Positions 1 to 6,334 of a DNA stretch of 11,803 bases are shown in pieces. Position 1 is the first letter of the stretch. Each line of letters starts with the position of its first letter. The position numbers and the translations under genes are program-made. The stretch spans positions 1-11,803 of the forward strand of contig JAESSU010000478.1 in the NCBI GenBank assembly GCA_016763955.1. Reading direction: 5' to 3'. The notes beneath the pieces are model-generated. The model had not been told where the DNA came from, ran no database searches, and saw nothing but the letters and a program-made list of their open reading frames with translations. Origin of the DNA: Phycisphaeraceae bacterium. GTDB lineage: Bacteria; Planctomycetota; Phycisphaerae; Phycisphaerales; Phycisphaeraceae.

Positions 1-831
1 AGAACTGATTTTACGGGTTTTGAAGGGCCTGAAGACCCGGATCACGTGGCCATTTTTGCCTGTGATGCCGATGGGAAAACCTTGGCAATCATTCATCAGA
101 ACACGGGCCATCCCACATGCTTCTATGGTGGGAATTATTTTTCCAGCGATTTTCCCGGTGCAGCCCGGAGTCACATCAGAGATTCGCTAGGTGAGATTCC
201 CGTGTTGTTTATCAATGGTGCTATGGGAGACATTTGCAGAAAACAGTCCATGGGAAGTGGGCAGACCGAAACTGCTGAGCAAGTTCTCAAACGCAACGGC
301 CATCGTCTAGCGGGTGAAACGTTGCGTCTTTTCCATGAATCACCTTTGCATGACAATGTAACGCTTGGCCATGTGTATGAAGATATGACTGCAGCGGTGC
401 GATTGCCTAAGCCGGATCGACTTGCTTGGGCTCGAGAAACCATTAGCCAAATGGCGGCTGGCAAACAAATCGTAGGTTCCGACCGTCATGCTGCTTGGGG
501 GGTCACGTCCCTGCAAGATGATTTTGGAGAAAAATCTACCGACACGTTGCGTTTACATGTGGTGCGCATTGGCGATGTCGCTTTGGTCACCCAGCCAACC
601 GAACTTTATTGCCAGTTCGGGTTGGATATCAAACGGCGTAGCCCCGCACCGATCACCGCCGTCTGTTCTATCACTGATGGTTATGCCGGCTATTGTCCGA
701 CGCTCTATAGCATCATCGGCGGCGGGTATTCCGGTGAGCCGATTCAATGGTGTCGCTTTGCTCCTGAGACGGGTTATTTGCTTGTCGACATCGCATCGCG
801 CATGATAAGGCAACTTTGGGTAAACGACTAA
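1..831 (+). CDS. Neutral/alkaline ceramidase-like hydrolase, C-terminal part (5' end outside window)
   Basis: The frame is open from base 1 to the TAA at 829-831, so this is the 3' part of a longer gene. The GTG at 46 is only an internal codon. Sequence seen: a histidine-containing segment QNTGHPTCFYGG, then SSDFPGAARSHI, then VLFINGAMGDICRK. These match the pattern HPT...(S)xDFPG...F.nGAxGDI of the neutral/alkaline non-lysosomal ceramidase N-terminal domain family, which is abundant in Planctomycetota as 'hypothetical' or 'ceramidase-like' proteins. The family uses zinc-bound histidines for amide hydrolysis. The real substrate of the planctomycete members is not known, and ceramide is not implied by the context. 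Later segments (VALVTQPTELYCQFGLDI, TDGYAGYCPT) are also typical of the family. The N-terminus, including any signal peptide, is not visible. The gene is followed after 94 bp by an MFS permease and then a sulfatase on the same strand, suggesting a shared catabolic role. Family assignment is fairly sure; substrate is unknown. Confidence 0.85.
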   Translation, partial: RTDFTGFEGPEDPDHVAIFACDADGKTLAIIHQNTGHPTCFYGGNYFSSDFPGAARSHIRDSLGEIPVLFINGAMGDICRKQSMGSGQTETAEQVLKRNGHRLAGETLRLFHESPLHDNVTLGHVYEDMTAAVRLPKPDRLAWARETISQMAAGKQIVGSDRHAAWGVTSLQDDFGEKSTDTLRLHVVRIGDVALVTQPTELYCQFGLDIKRRSPAPITAVCSITDGYAGYCPTLYSIIGGGYSGEPIQWCRFAPETGYLLVDIASRMIRQLWVND

Positions 832-925
832 ACATAAGACCAGTGCCCTAATCGCAACCCTTCTCATGATGAATTTGAGTTAGGTTGTCACATGCAACAA
901 TCATCAAAAAATCAATGTTCCGCTT

Positions 926-2230
926 ATGAGTACTCAAGACATACAAGGTGATTCGCAGGTTACCGACCAGCAACGACGTGGGATGTTAATCGCAATCATA
1001 TGCGGGTGTCTGGTGGGTATTTCATTAACCATGTTTACCAGTGGTTTGATGCTGCTGTTTTTTTATGCCGCGAAAATTAATGCGGTTCGGATGATTGCCT
1101 ATTTGTCCATCCCCTTGGCAGTCGATGGTCTGACCAAGATGCCGTTTGCATATCTTGCAGACCGCATCGGTGTCAAACGTTTAGGCGTCGCTGGCGCTAT
1201 TTTGGAAATGATCGGCTTTGGCATACTGGCACTTAGTGGTTTTGGTCAGGGGCAAGCCATTGAAGGTCTGATTGTGCTGGGGATTTGTGTCTACAGCTTG
1301 GGCTCTTCAATGTGTTTTTCCGGTTGGTTTGCTTTGCTCCAACCACTGGTTCCTAAAGCCATTCGGGGGCAGTTTTTTGGCCGGCTTCGCATGAGTTGGC
1401 AGACCGTTGCATTGATTTTTACGGGGGTCTGCGCAAGCTATCTGACCGTCGATTCGCCGGTCTACCTTTTTCAGGTTGTCATGGGAATCGCAACGTTCGT
1501 ATTGATGTTACGCATCTGGATATACAGTCTCATCCCTGATCTCACAGAGCCCCATCCAAAGGGCATGTCCTTTAAAAAAGCGATCGACCACATCATGCAT
1601 GTGGATGGATTCGCCTCTTTCGTGGCCTATGTTTTTCTGCTATCTCTGTTTACAGCAGGCGCCCCGATGCTCTTCGCCTTGATTGAAAAAAAGGTCTTGG
1701 GGATGGGTGATAATCAGGTCCTCTGGCTTGGTAATCTTCAGATGTTCGGGTCGGTCGTGGGATTTTATATTGGCGGCAAATTAGTCGACCGATTGGGAAC
1801 CAAACCTGTTTTCTTAATCTGCCATTTTAGCTATAGCTTGGCACTGATTCTGTTTCTGGTCCGCGGGTTAAGCGGAGACTGGCTGATAGGATGCATCGCG
1901 GCCGCACAATTTTTTTATGGGATTGTTGTTGCGGCTTCCTCCATTGCCATTAGCACGGAAACTTTGTCTCTGATGCCCGAAGAAAATCAAGCTCTGTTTT
2001 CCAGTATGGGAAATATGATGTTCCGCGCAGGTGGCGCGTTTTCTGGCATGGCCAGTGCATGGATGTTGAAACTAGGGGTGTTCAACGACGACTGGACACT
2101 CTGGGAATTGCCGATGACGCAATACGATTCGATCCTATTTTGCTTTGCTGGCATGGTCATCGTACTGGTCATCACATTGGGATTAGTCCCCTCAGTGATC
2201 CGAAAAGCAGAATGGATCCCACGTTCCTAA
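926..2230 (+). CDS. MFS permease (12 predicted membrane segments)
   Basis: A 434-residue hydrophobic protein with the layout of a major facilitator superfamily transporter. I see about twelve hydrophobic stretches (roughly residues 20-48, 57-76, 86-104, 112-138, 158-175, 178-202, 228-252, 268-285, 295-313, 319-342, 363-382, 401-422). The MFS loop 2-3 signature is present as YLADRIGVKRLG (about 76-87). Its C-terminal counterpart, GGKLVDRLGTKPV (about 283-295), marks the second six-helix half. A polar central loop (about 203-227) separates the halves. The substrate cannot be read from sequence. Between a ceramidase-like hydrolase and a sulfatase lacking a signal peptide, uptake of a sugar or small sulfated molecule is the natural guess. 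The ATG at 926 has no convincing Shine-Dalgarno sequence. The gene probably belongs to the same transcription unit as the gene before it (94 bp gap). No terminator with a U tract is visible after it. Confidence 0.87.
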   Translation: MSTQDIQGDSQVTDQQRRGMLIAIICGCLVGISLTMFTSGLMLLFFYAAKINAVRMIAYLSIPLAVDGLTKMPFAYLADRIGVKRLGVAGAILEMIGFGILALSGFGQGQAIEGLIVLGICVYSLGSSMCFSGWFALLQPLVPKAIRGQFFGRLRMSWQTVALIFTGVCASYLTVDSPVYLFQVVMGIATFVLMLRIWIYSLIPDLTEPHPKGMSFKKAIDHIMHVDGFASFVAYVFLLSLFTAGAPMLFALIEKKVLGMGDNQVLWLGNLQMFGSVVGFYIGGKLVDRLGTKPVFLICHFSYSLALILFLVRGLSGDWLIGCIAAAQFFYGIVVAASSIAISTETLSLMPEENQALFSSMGNMMFRAGGAFSGMASAWMLKLGVFNDDWTLWELPMTQYDSILFCFAGMVIVLVITLGLVPSVIRKAEWIPRS

Positions 2231-2289
2231 ATACGTGTGACAACGATCCGATTCAAAATGAACCAAGCCTACGTAATGAAATAATATCT

Positions 2290-2307
2290 ATCCACACAAT
2301 TGTGGAT
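2290..2307. promoter_or_regulatory. Operator-like palindrome upstream of the sulfatase gene
   Basis: ATCCACA and TGTGGAT form 7-bp inverted arms around CAAT. In a second register, CACAATTGTG (2295-2304) is a perfect 10-bp palindrome. It lies just downstream of an AT-rich TAATAT (2282-2287) that could be a -10 element and 39 bp before the sulfatase start codon, a position where a repressor could block transcription. There is no U tract, so it is less likely to be a terminator of the permease gene. The binding protein is unknown. The -10 assignment is weak because no -35 fits. Confidence 0.35.
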
Positions 2308-2332
2308 TACACCTAAGAGCCGATTTTAATTT

Positions 2333-2336
2333 GGAG
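2333..2336 (+). promoter_or_regulatory. Ribosome binding site GGAG that fixes the sulfatase start
   Basis: GGAG lies 9 bases before the ATG at 2346. It overlaps an in-frame TTG at 2331 that would otherwise extend the protein by five residues. The Shine-Dalgarno position favours ATG 2346. Confidence 0.7.
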
Positions 2337-2345
2337 ATTTACCTT

Positions 2346-3830
2346 ATGTCCGATACCACACAACCTAATATTCTATGGATCACCACAGACCGCCAACGAT
2401 TCGACTCGCTGGGTTGCTATGGGAATTCGTGGGTGACCACGCCGCATTTAGATCGCATGGCTCAACAAGGTGTGCGATTTGAACAAGCATGGTGCCAGAA
2501 TCCAATCTGCGGCCCAAGTCGAGCTAGCTTTCTGACCGGACGCTATCCCAGTACGACACGCCTTAATCGCAACGCACAACGGTTGCCCAGCAGCGAGCGA
2601 CTGATCTCACGCATCCTTGCTGATAACGGCTACGTCTGTGGTCTTGCTGGTAAGTATCATCTTGCCCCCTCTAGTCAGCCCATCGCCGATTGGTGTGAAC
2701 CGCGTGGCAATGATGGATACTCTGTGTTCGACTGGTCAATGCATCCACCAGATGTCCCGGTTTCACAGTACACCGCATGGCTTTCAGAACATGACATCCA
2801 ATTCAAACGTGAGCCCGTAAGAGACTCAAAATATGTCACCTTTGGCATGGATGAAAACACCAGCAACACTGCATGGATCACACAACGGGCAATCAATTTC
2901 CTAAAGGTCAGTGCTAAAATTGACAGGCCGTGGATGTTCTCAATGAACATTGAAGACCCACACGACCCCATCGATCCGCCACGCCGTTTCCTTGAACCTT
3001 ATCTTGAACGACTTGACGAAATTCCATTACCAGAATTTACGCCCGGCGAACTAGACAACAAGCCCTACAACCAACGCATGGATCATCACGGTGTCTATGG
3101 CGGCGGGCGCATGAACCTAAAAGACCCTTCAAAAAAGGGAGGTTTTGCATACTCAGCAATGTCCGACGAAGACCATCGACTCATCCGTGCAGGGTATTGG
3201 GCAATGATCGATCACATCGACTATCAAGTCGGCCGTGTGCTTGATGCACTTAGTGAATCCGGTCAGCTTGAAAATACACTCGTGCTATTTATGAGTGATC
3301 ACGGCGAAATGCTCGGAGATCATGGCATCTATTTCCAAGGCCCGTACTTCTACGAACCAATGATGCACGTGCCTCTGTTGTTTCAACTACCCTCCAAACT
3401 TGAAGCAGGCATGAGTATCCCCGCCATGATGGAACTTATTGATCTGGCACCCACACTATTGGATGCTGCAGGTATTGCCCCCGAGCCCGGCATGCAAGGC
3501 CGATCACTCTGGCCCATGCTTCTTGGCCAAACGGATCAAACCGTGGGCCGTGAGAGTGTGTACTTTGAGTATTACGATGCGATTCCCGGCGACCGACATC
3601 ATCCCGGAGGCAGAAATATTACTGGTGTGCGAAATGACAAGTTTGCACTCTCAGCAGTCCATGGTAGTGATGAAGGTGAACTCTACGATTTATGTAAAGA
3701 CCCCGGTGAAAAAAACAATCTTTGGGACAACCCTGATTTGATCACTGTCAAAGCTGACATGCTAAAACACCTGTGCGACCGCATGTTCCAGACCATTGAT
3801 CCGTTACCTGTTACCGAAGCTTGTTATTAA
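2346..3830 (+). CDS. Sulfatase of the formylglycine (Cys-type) family, no signal peptide
   Basis: A 494-residue arylsulfatase-superfamily enzyme that hydrolyses sulfate esters. Seen in order: NILWITTDRQRFD (8-20), the N-terminal metal-binding segment in its TDxQR variant; CGPSRASFLTGRYP (55-68), the C-x-P-S-R signature in which Cys55 would be converted to formylglycine by a maturation enzyme; GLAGKYHL (99-106) with the active-site Lys/His; NIEDPHDP (201-208) with the metal/substrate His; MSDHGEMLGDHG (316-327), the second metal-binding motif; and a C-terminal GELYDLCKDPGEKNNL (444-459), typical of complete family members. Length is normal. There is no hydrophobic N-terminal segment, so the enzyme should be cytoplasmic. 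That fits desulfation after uptake by the upstream permease. Start chosen at ATG 2346 because of the GGAG at 2333-2336. The exact substrate (sulfated sugar, choline-sulfate-like or aryl sulfate) cannot be told from the sequence. Confidence 0.95.
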   Translation: MSDTTQPNILWITTDRQRFDSLGCYGNSWVTTPHLDRMAQQGVRFEQAWCQNPICGPSRASFLTGRYPSTTRLNRNAQRLPSSERLISRILADNGYVCGLAGKYHLAPSSQPIADWCEPRGNDGYSVFDWSMHPPDVPVSQYTAWLSEHDIQFKREPVRDSKYVTFGMDENTSNTAWITQRAINFLKVSAKIDRPWMFSMNIEDPHDPIDPPRRFLEPYLERLDEIPLPEFTPGELDNKPYNQRMDHHGVYGGGRMNLKDPSKKGGFAYSAMSDEDHRLIRAGYWAMIDHIDYQVGRVLDALSESGQLENTLVLFMSDHGEMLGDHGIYFQGPYFYEPMMHVPLLFQLPSKLEAGMSIPAMMELIDLAPTLLDAAGIAPEPGMQGRSLWPMLLGQTDQTVGRESVYFEYYDAIPGDRHHPGGRNITGVRNDKFALSAVHGSDEGELYDLCKDPGEKNNLWDNPDLITVKADMLKHLCDRMFQTIDPLPVTEACY

Positions 3831-3833
3831 TCC

Positions 3834-3964
3834 CTAGTGGTTCATTGCAGCTGAATTGTTACGTATTGCATCTTTCGGTGCATCAGCGACCCATTGTGTC
3901 GAAGCTATTTTCCGTAGCAAGATTGATCGCGATCCAATACAAATCAGTTGCAATGAACCACTAG
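3834..3964. repeat. 131-bp MITE-like element with 25-bp terminal inverted repeats
   Basis: The left end 3834-3858 (CTAGTGGTTCATTGCAGCTG...) and right end 3940-3964 (...GTTGCAATGAACCACTAG) are reverse complements at 23 of 25 positions; the outer 16 bp are identical. Just inside, TATTGCATC (3864-3872) again matches the complement of GATCCAATA (3931-3939) at 8 of 9 positions after a 5-base bulge. The whole unit could fold into a long hairpin or cruciform. The ends are CTAG, so a TA target duplication (as for IS630/Tc1-type MITEs) is possible, but it cannot be separated from the palindromic end. It begins 3 bp after the sulfatase stop codon. No ORF inside looks real. Other copies in the genome would prove mobility. 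Confidence 0.55.
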
Positions 3965-4006
3965 AAAATTTTGCATTATTACGTTGCGCTTTGAATGATC
4001 CATTGC

Positions 4007-4038
4007 CCGCGGGAATCCTTCGGCTTCCCGCGGCTTTT
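4007..4038 (+). terminator. Rho-independent terminator of the sulfatase gene
   Basis: A perfect 9-bp stem CCGCGGGAA (4007-4015) / TTCCCGCGG (4025-4033) encloses t-CC-TTC-GG-c, so the stem is extended past a 1x1 mismatch by two more pairs. It is followed by CTTTT. It lies about 175 bp after the sulfatase stop, beyond the inverted-repeat element, which may have been inserted between gene and terminator. Confidence 0.72.
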
Positions 4039-4054
4039 ACCCCCGGATTTTAGA

Positions 4055-4091
4055 CAAAAGCCGCAGGAAGTGACGCAGTCAATTCCTGCGG
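4055..4091 (-). terminator. Terminator hairpin of the SIR2-TPR gene, copy 1 of a shared ~50-bp repeat
   Basis: CCGCAGGAA (4061-4069) pairs with TTCCTGCGG (4083-4091). Inside, past a g/a mismatch, TGAC pairs with GTCA around the loop GCA. Read on the minus strand the hairpin is followed by CTTTTG, and it lies about 105 bp after the stop of the minus-strand gene. The surrounding segment 4048-4097 is repeated at 11218-11268 with 38 of 44 positions identical up to the end of the stem, then GGGGCCGG in both. It may therefore be a dispersed repeat that also serves as a terminator. Confidence 0.6.
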
Positions 4092-4104
4092 GGCCGGGGG
4101 AGTC

Positions 4105-4176
4105 TTTGCGATGATCTCCAAGTGCATCTGTAACACCCGTGATAGCGGTTTGAAATGACAGATGAGGATTCGCAAA
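4105..4176. other. Nested three-stem dyad in the convergent intergenic region
   Basis: Three nested complementary pairs share one axis: TTTGCGA (4105-4111) with TCGCAAA (4170-4176), CATCTGT (4125-4131) with ACAGATG (4158-4164), and CCG (4137-4139) with CGG (4146-4148). On the minus strand it lies in the 3' untranslated region of the SIR2-TPR gene, 21 bases past its stop. It has no U tract. It could be a structured 3' UTR, a remnant of a small element or a protein-binding site. Confidence 0.4.
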
Positions 4177-4196
4177 ACCAAGATTGAAAAGCCAGC

Positions 4197-6215
4197 CTAA
4201 TTAGCAGCAGGATCGTCATCTTCTGGTTCTGAATCCCCCGCGTGTTGATCGATAATTGCTCGGGCTTCTTCAATAAAGTTGTCTGGAAGACCGGGGGTTT
4301 TCAATGCTTGTTTACAATCTTGAATCGCTTCTACGATACGCGGTGGTTCACACAGAATATAGGCTTCTGCACGATTAATACGTGCCATAGCGATTTGTTC
4401 TTCTGAAGCATTTGGCATCTCAATCACGCAGTTACAATCTTTAATTGCGTTTTCTGTCTGTGGTGGGTTGAGCTTGCAGTATGCGTTGCCACGGTTGAAT
4501 AGCGCGTTTGCTTTTTGTTCCGCTGTTATGTCAGACATGTCGATGACGGTTGTGTAGTCCTTGATCGTCTTATTTAGTTGCGGCGGTCTGGACATGGCAT
4601 ATGTGTTACCTCGGCTGATTAGTGCTTGTGCTTTTTGTTTTGCTGGCGCGTCTGTCATTTCGATGACTGCGGTATAGCCTTTGATTGCATCGCGAGTTTT
4701 TGGTGGGTCGAGTTTTTCGTATGTGATGCTTCGGATGATCAGAGCCTCTGCTTTTTGTCTCGCTGTTGCGTTTTGCATCTTGATGACTTGGGTGAAGTCC
4801 AGTAATGCCTTGTTCATTTGTGGGTTGATGCGTTCAACGTATGCGATGCCTCGTGTGACCAGTGCCTGTGCTTTTTGTTCCGACGTTGCGTCTGTCATGT
4901 CGATGATGAAAGTAAGCGTTTTGATGGCGTTGTCGAATTCATTTTTAGTGAAATATGAATAAGCCAGATTCATTAGGTAGCTGCTGTTGCTCGATTTTTG
5001 ATTGTCATCTGGTTTTTGCGGGTCGTCTGGTTGTTTACCCGTTGAGCTAAAAAAGCTTGTGTTTGCATCGTTAAGTGAAGTTAAGGTTCGTCCAATGATA
5101 TCACTGAGCTTTTCATCAGGAAGATCGGCTTGATGTTCGTTTTTTGTGGATGATGAATGAGCAATGGGCAGGTCGGATTCAGTCAGGTTCAACTGTTCGA
5201 GTAGTCTGGTCAATGAGTCAATCGGGTTAACCAAAAATGGTGGTACGCCACCAAGTCCCAAGTTAGCATGCATCGCTTGCATGAATTCATCTGCGCCATC
5301 AATATGAACGTAGAATGCACTATCTTGATGTGCCTTAAGAAAATTTGCCGTTTCGGTACGTAATCGATCTCCAGCTTGATCTACTGGGTGGATGTCACAC
5401 CAATAAAGATTCATATTAAATTGTTTGCATTGTTTTAATGCTTCCATGCAGCAATCATTCCAGCCACTGTAGCCGATGACGATCACACCATGATTTTCAA
5501 AGTAGGGTGCGAGTGATTTTGCATGTGCTTCTACAAGATTATCAATGTCTGCCCCAGTGTTAGCTAAGCGATATTTAAAGATATTGCCATGAGCATAAAT
5601 GAGTTGAATAAAATCATGATCATCGTCGGTTAGAACTTCTAAATCACCTAATTGATCAGTCATCCAGTAAAGTCGATTGACGAGTTGTAAGGAGCGTTGA
5701 AGTAAAGGGTCGAAATTGGTTGTAAAAATTTTTGTGCAGAATTTGTTTTTGAATTTCCAAAGTTCTGAATCATCACTGAATTGTGTGTCGAGCAAACTGG
5801 CAAGATAAATATGAGCAGGATTGATTTTTCCATCAACTTTTTTGACGGTATGTTTGATATAGTCCCGTCGGAGTTTTGGGGTAAACAATTCATGGCGCAT
5901 TAATGCGTCATATGCTTGGATGACGTTGTCTGCTTTGGATGCGTCTACACTGGTTCCGTTGTCGTTTATTTTTAAGCCTGGCGATTTTGATTGAAGTTTG
6001 CACCAAAGCTTTTTGAGGTGTTCGTCGCTTGTTTTATCCCGCCATGTGGGGATATCGGCGAGCATTTTGCTCGCAGTTGGAACAAGAGGGGAGCTAAATC
6101 CCGAACCTAATATCATGGTGTACGGAGCGCTGGTGTGCTTGTCTCGCAGTGTACTTTGTATCTGCGATAACATGTCATTTTCACTGAGACTATTGATGCT
6201 TTTGGTCTGAGCCAT
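4197..6215 (-). CDS. SIR2-domain protein with C-terminal TPR-like repeats (candidate NAD-consuming effector)
   Basis: A 672-residue protein. Residues about 30-310 form a SIR2_2-like Rossmann domain. Seen: the nucleotide loop LGSGFSSPLVP (36-46), FTTNFDPLLQ (164-173) with Asn167 and Asp169, AHG (208-210) with His209, VIGYSGWND (246-254), and YWCDIHP (271-277). Asn and His at these positions are the catalytic pair in SIR2-type NADases and deacylases. There is no zinc-finger Cys quartet, which fits bacterial defence-type SIR2 proteins rather than protein deacetylases. A polar S/D/P/Q linker (about 350-412) leads to TPR-like repeats of exactly 40 residues (431-630, plus a partial sixth) and an acidic tail. 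ATG 6215 is preceded by GGGG about 6 bases upstream, and TATGAT at 6249-6254 (minus strand) is a possible -10. lexA ends 119 bp upstream on the same strand with no convincing terminator between them, so co-transcription is possible. SIR2-fold identification is strong; a defence role is inferred from the family. Confidence 0.88.
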   Translation of the reverse strand: MAQTKSINSLSENDMLSQIQSTLRDKHTSAPYTMILGSGFSSPLVPTASKMLADIPTWRDKTSDEHLKKLWCKLQSKSPGLKINDNGTSVDASKADNVIQAYDALMRHELFTPKLRRDYIKHTVKKVDGKINPAHIYLASLLDTQFSDDSELWKFKNKFCTKIFTTNFDPLLQRSLQLVNRLYWMTDQLGDLEVLTDDDHDFIQLIYAHGNIFKYRLANTGADIDNLVEAHAKSLAPYFENHGVIVIGYSGWNDCCMEALKQCKQFNMNLYWCDIHPVDQAGDRLRTETANFLKAHQDSAFYVHIDGADEFMQAMHANLGLGGVPPFLVNPIDSLTRLLEQLNLTESDLPIAHSSSTKNEHQADLPDEKLSDIIGRTLTSLNDANTSFFSSTGKQPDDPQKPDDNQKSSNSSYLMNLAYSYFTKNEFDNAIKTLTFIIDMTDATSEQKAQALVTRGIAYVERINPQMNKALLDFTQVIKMQNATARQKAEALIIRSITYEKLDPPKTRDAIKGYTAVIEMTDAPAKQKAQALISRGNTYAMSRPPQLNKTIKDYTTVIDMSDITAEQKANALFNRGNAYCKLNPPQTENAIKDCNCVIEMPNASEEQIAMARINRAEAYILCEPPRIVEAIQDCKQALKTPGLPDNFIEEARAIIDQHAGDSEPEDDDPAAN
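4326..4925 (-). repeat. Five tandem 120-bp repeats encoding 40-residue TPR-like units
   Basis: Residues 431-470, 471-510, 511-550, 551-590 and 591-630 of the SIR2 protein align without gaps. The shared pattern is I-K-x-(Y/F)-x-x-V-I-(D/E/K)-M...A-x-x-Q-K-A-x-A-L-x-x-R-(G/S)-x-x-Y...(P)-P-x...A. The unit is six residues longer than a standard 34-residue TPR. DNA of the repeats is also similar (for example 'tgctttttgt' recurs in four of them), pointing to recent internal duplication. A degenerate sixth unit covers residues 631-659. Confidence 0.85.
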
Positions 6216-6334
6216 TTGTTTCCCCGGTTACATCAAATTGATCCTTTTATCATAGCATTTTCAATACACAACGATATCATGCCAACGAAATTGATTGTGT
6301 GGTATCAATGAGGGCTGTCATGTTTTTTGGATAT

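Noticed and set aside
46..48. GTG as the start of the ceramidase-like gene
   Set aside because: The frame is open to the window edge and residues before it fit the family, so the codon is internal.
2331..2345. TTG start five codons upstream of the sulfatase ATG
   Set aside because: The GGAG Shine-Dalgarno overlaps this TTG, so the ATG at 2346 is the start.
3856..4053. 65-codon ORF after the sulfatase gene
   Set aside because: It runs across the inverted-repeat element and a terminator stem and has no Shine-Dalgarno.
6289..6309. ATTGAT/ATCAAT inverted repeat between lexA and the SIR2 gene as a terminator
   Set aside because: Only six AT-rich pairs around an 8-base loop and no U tract in either direction.
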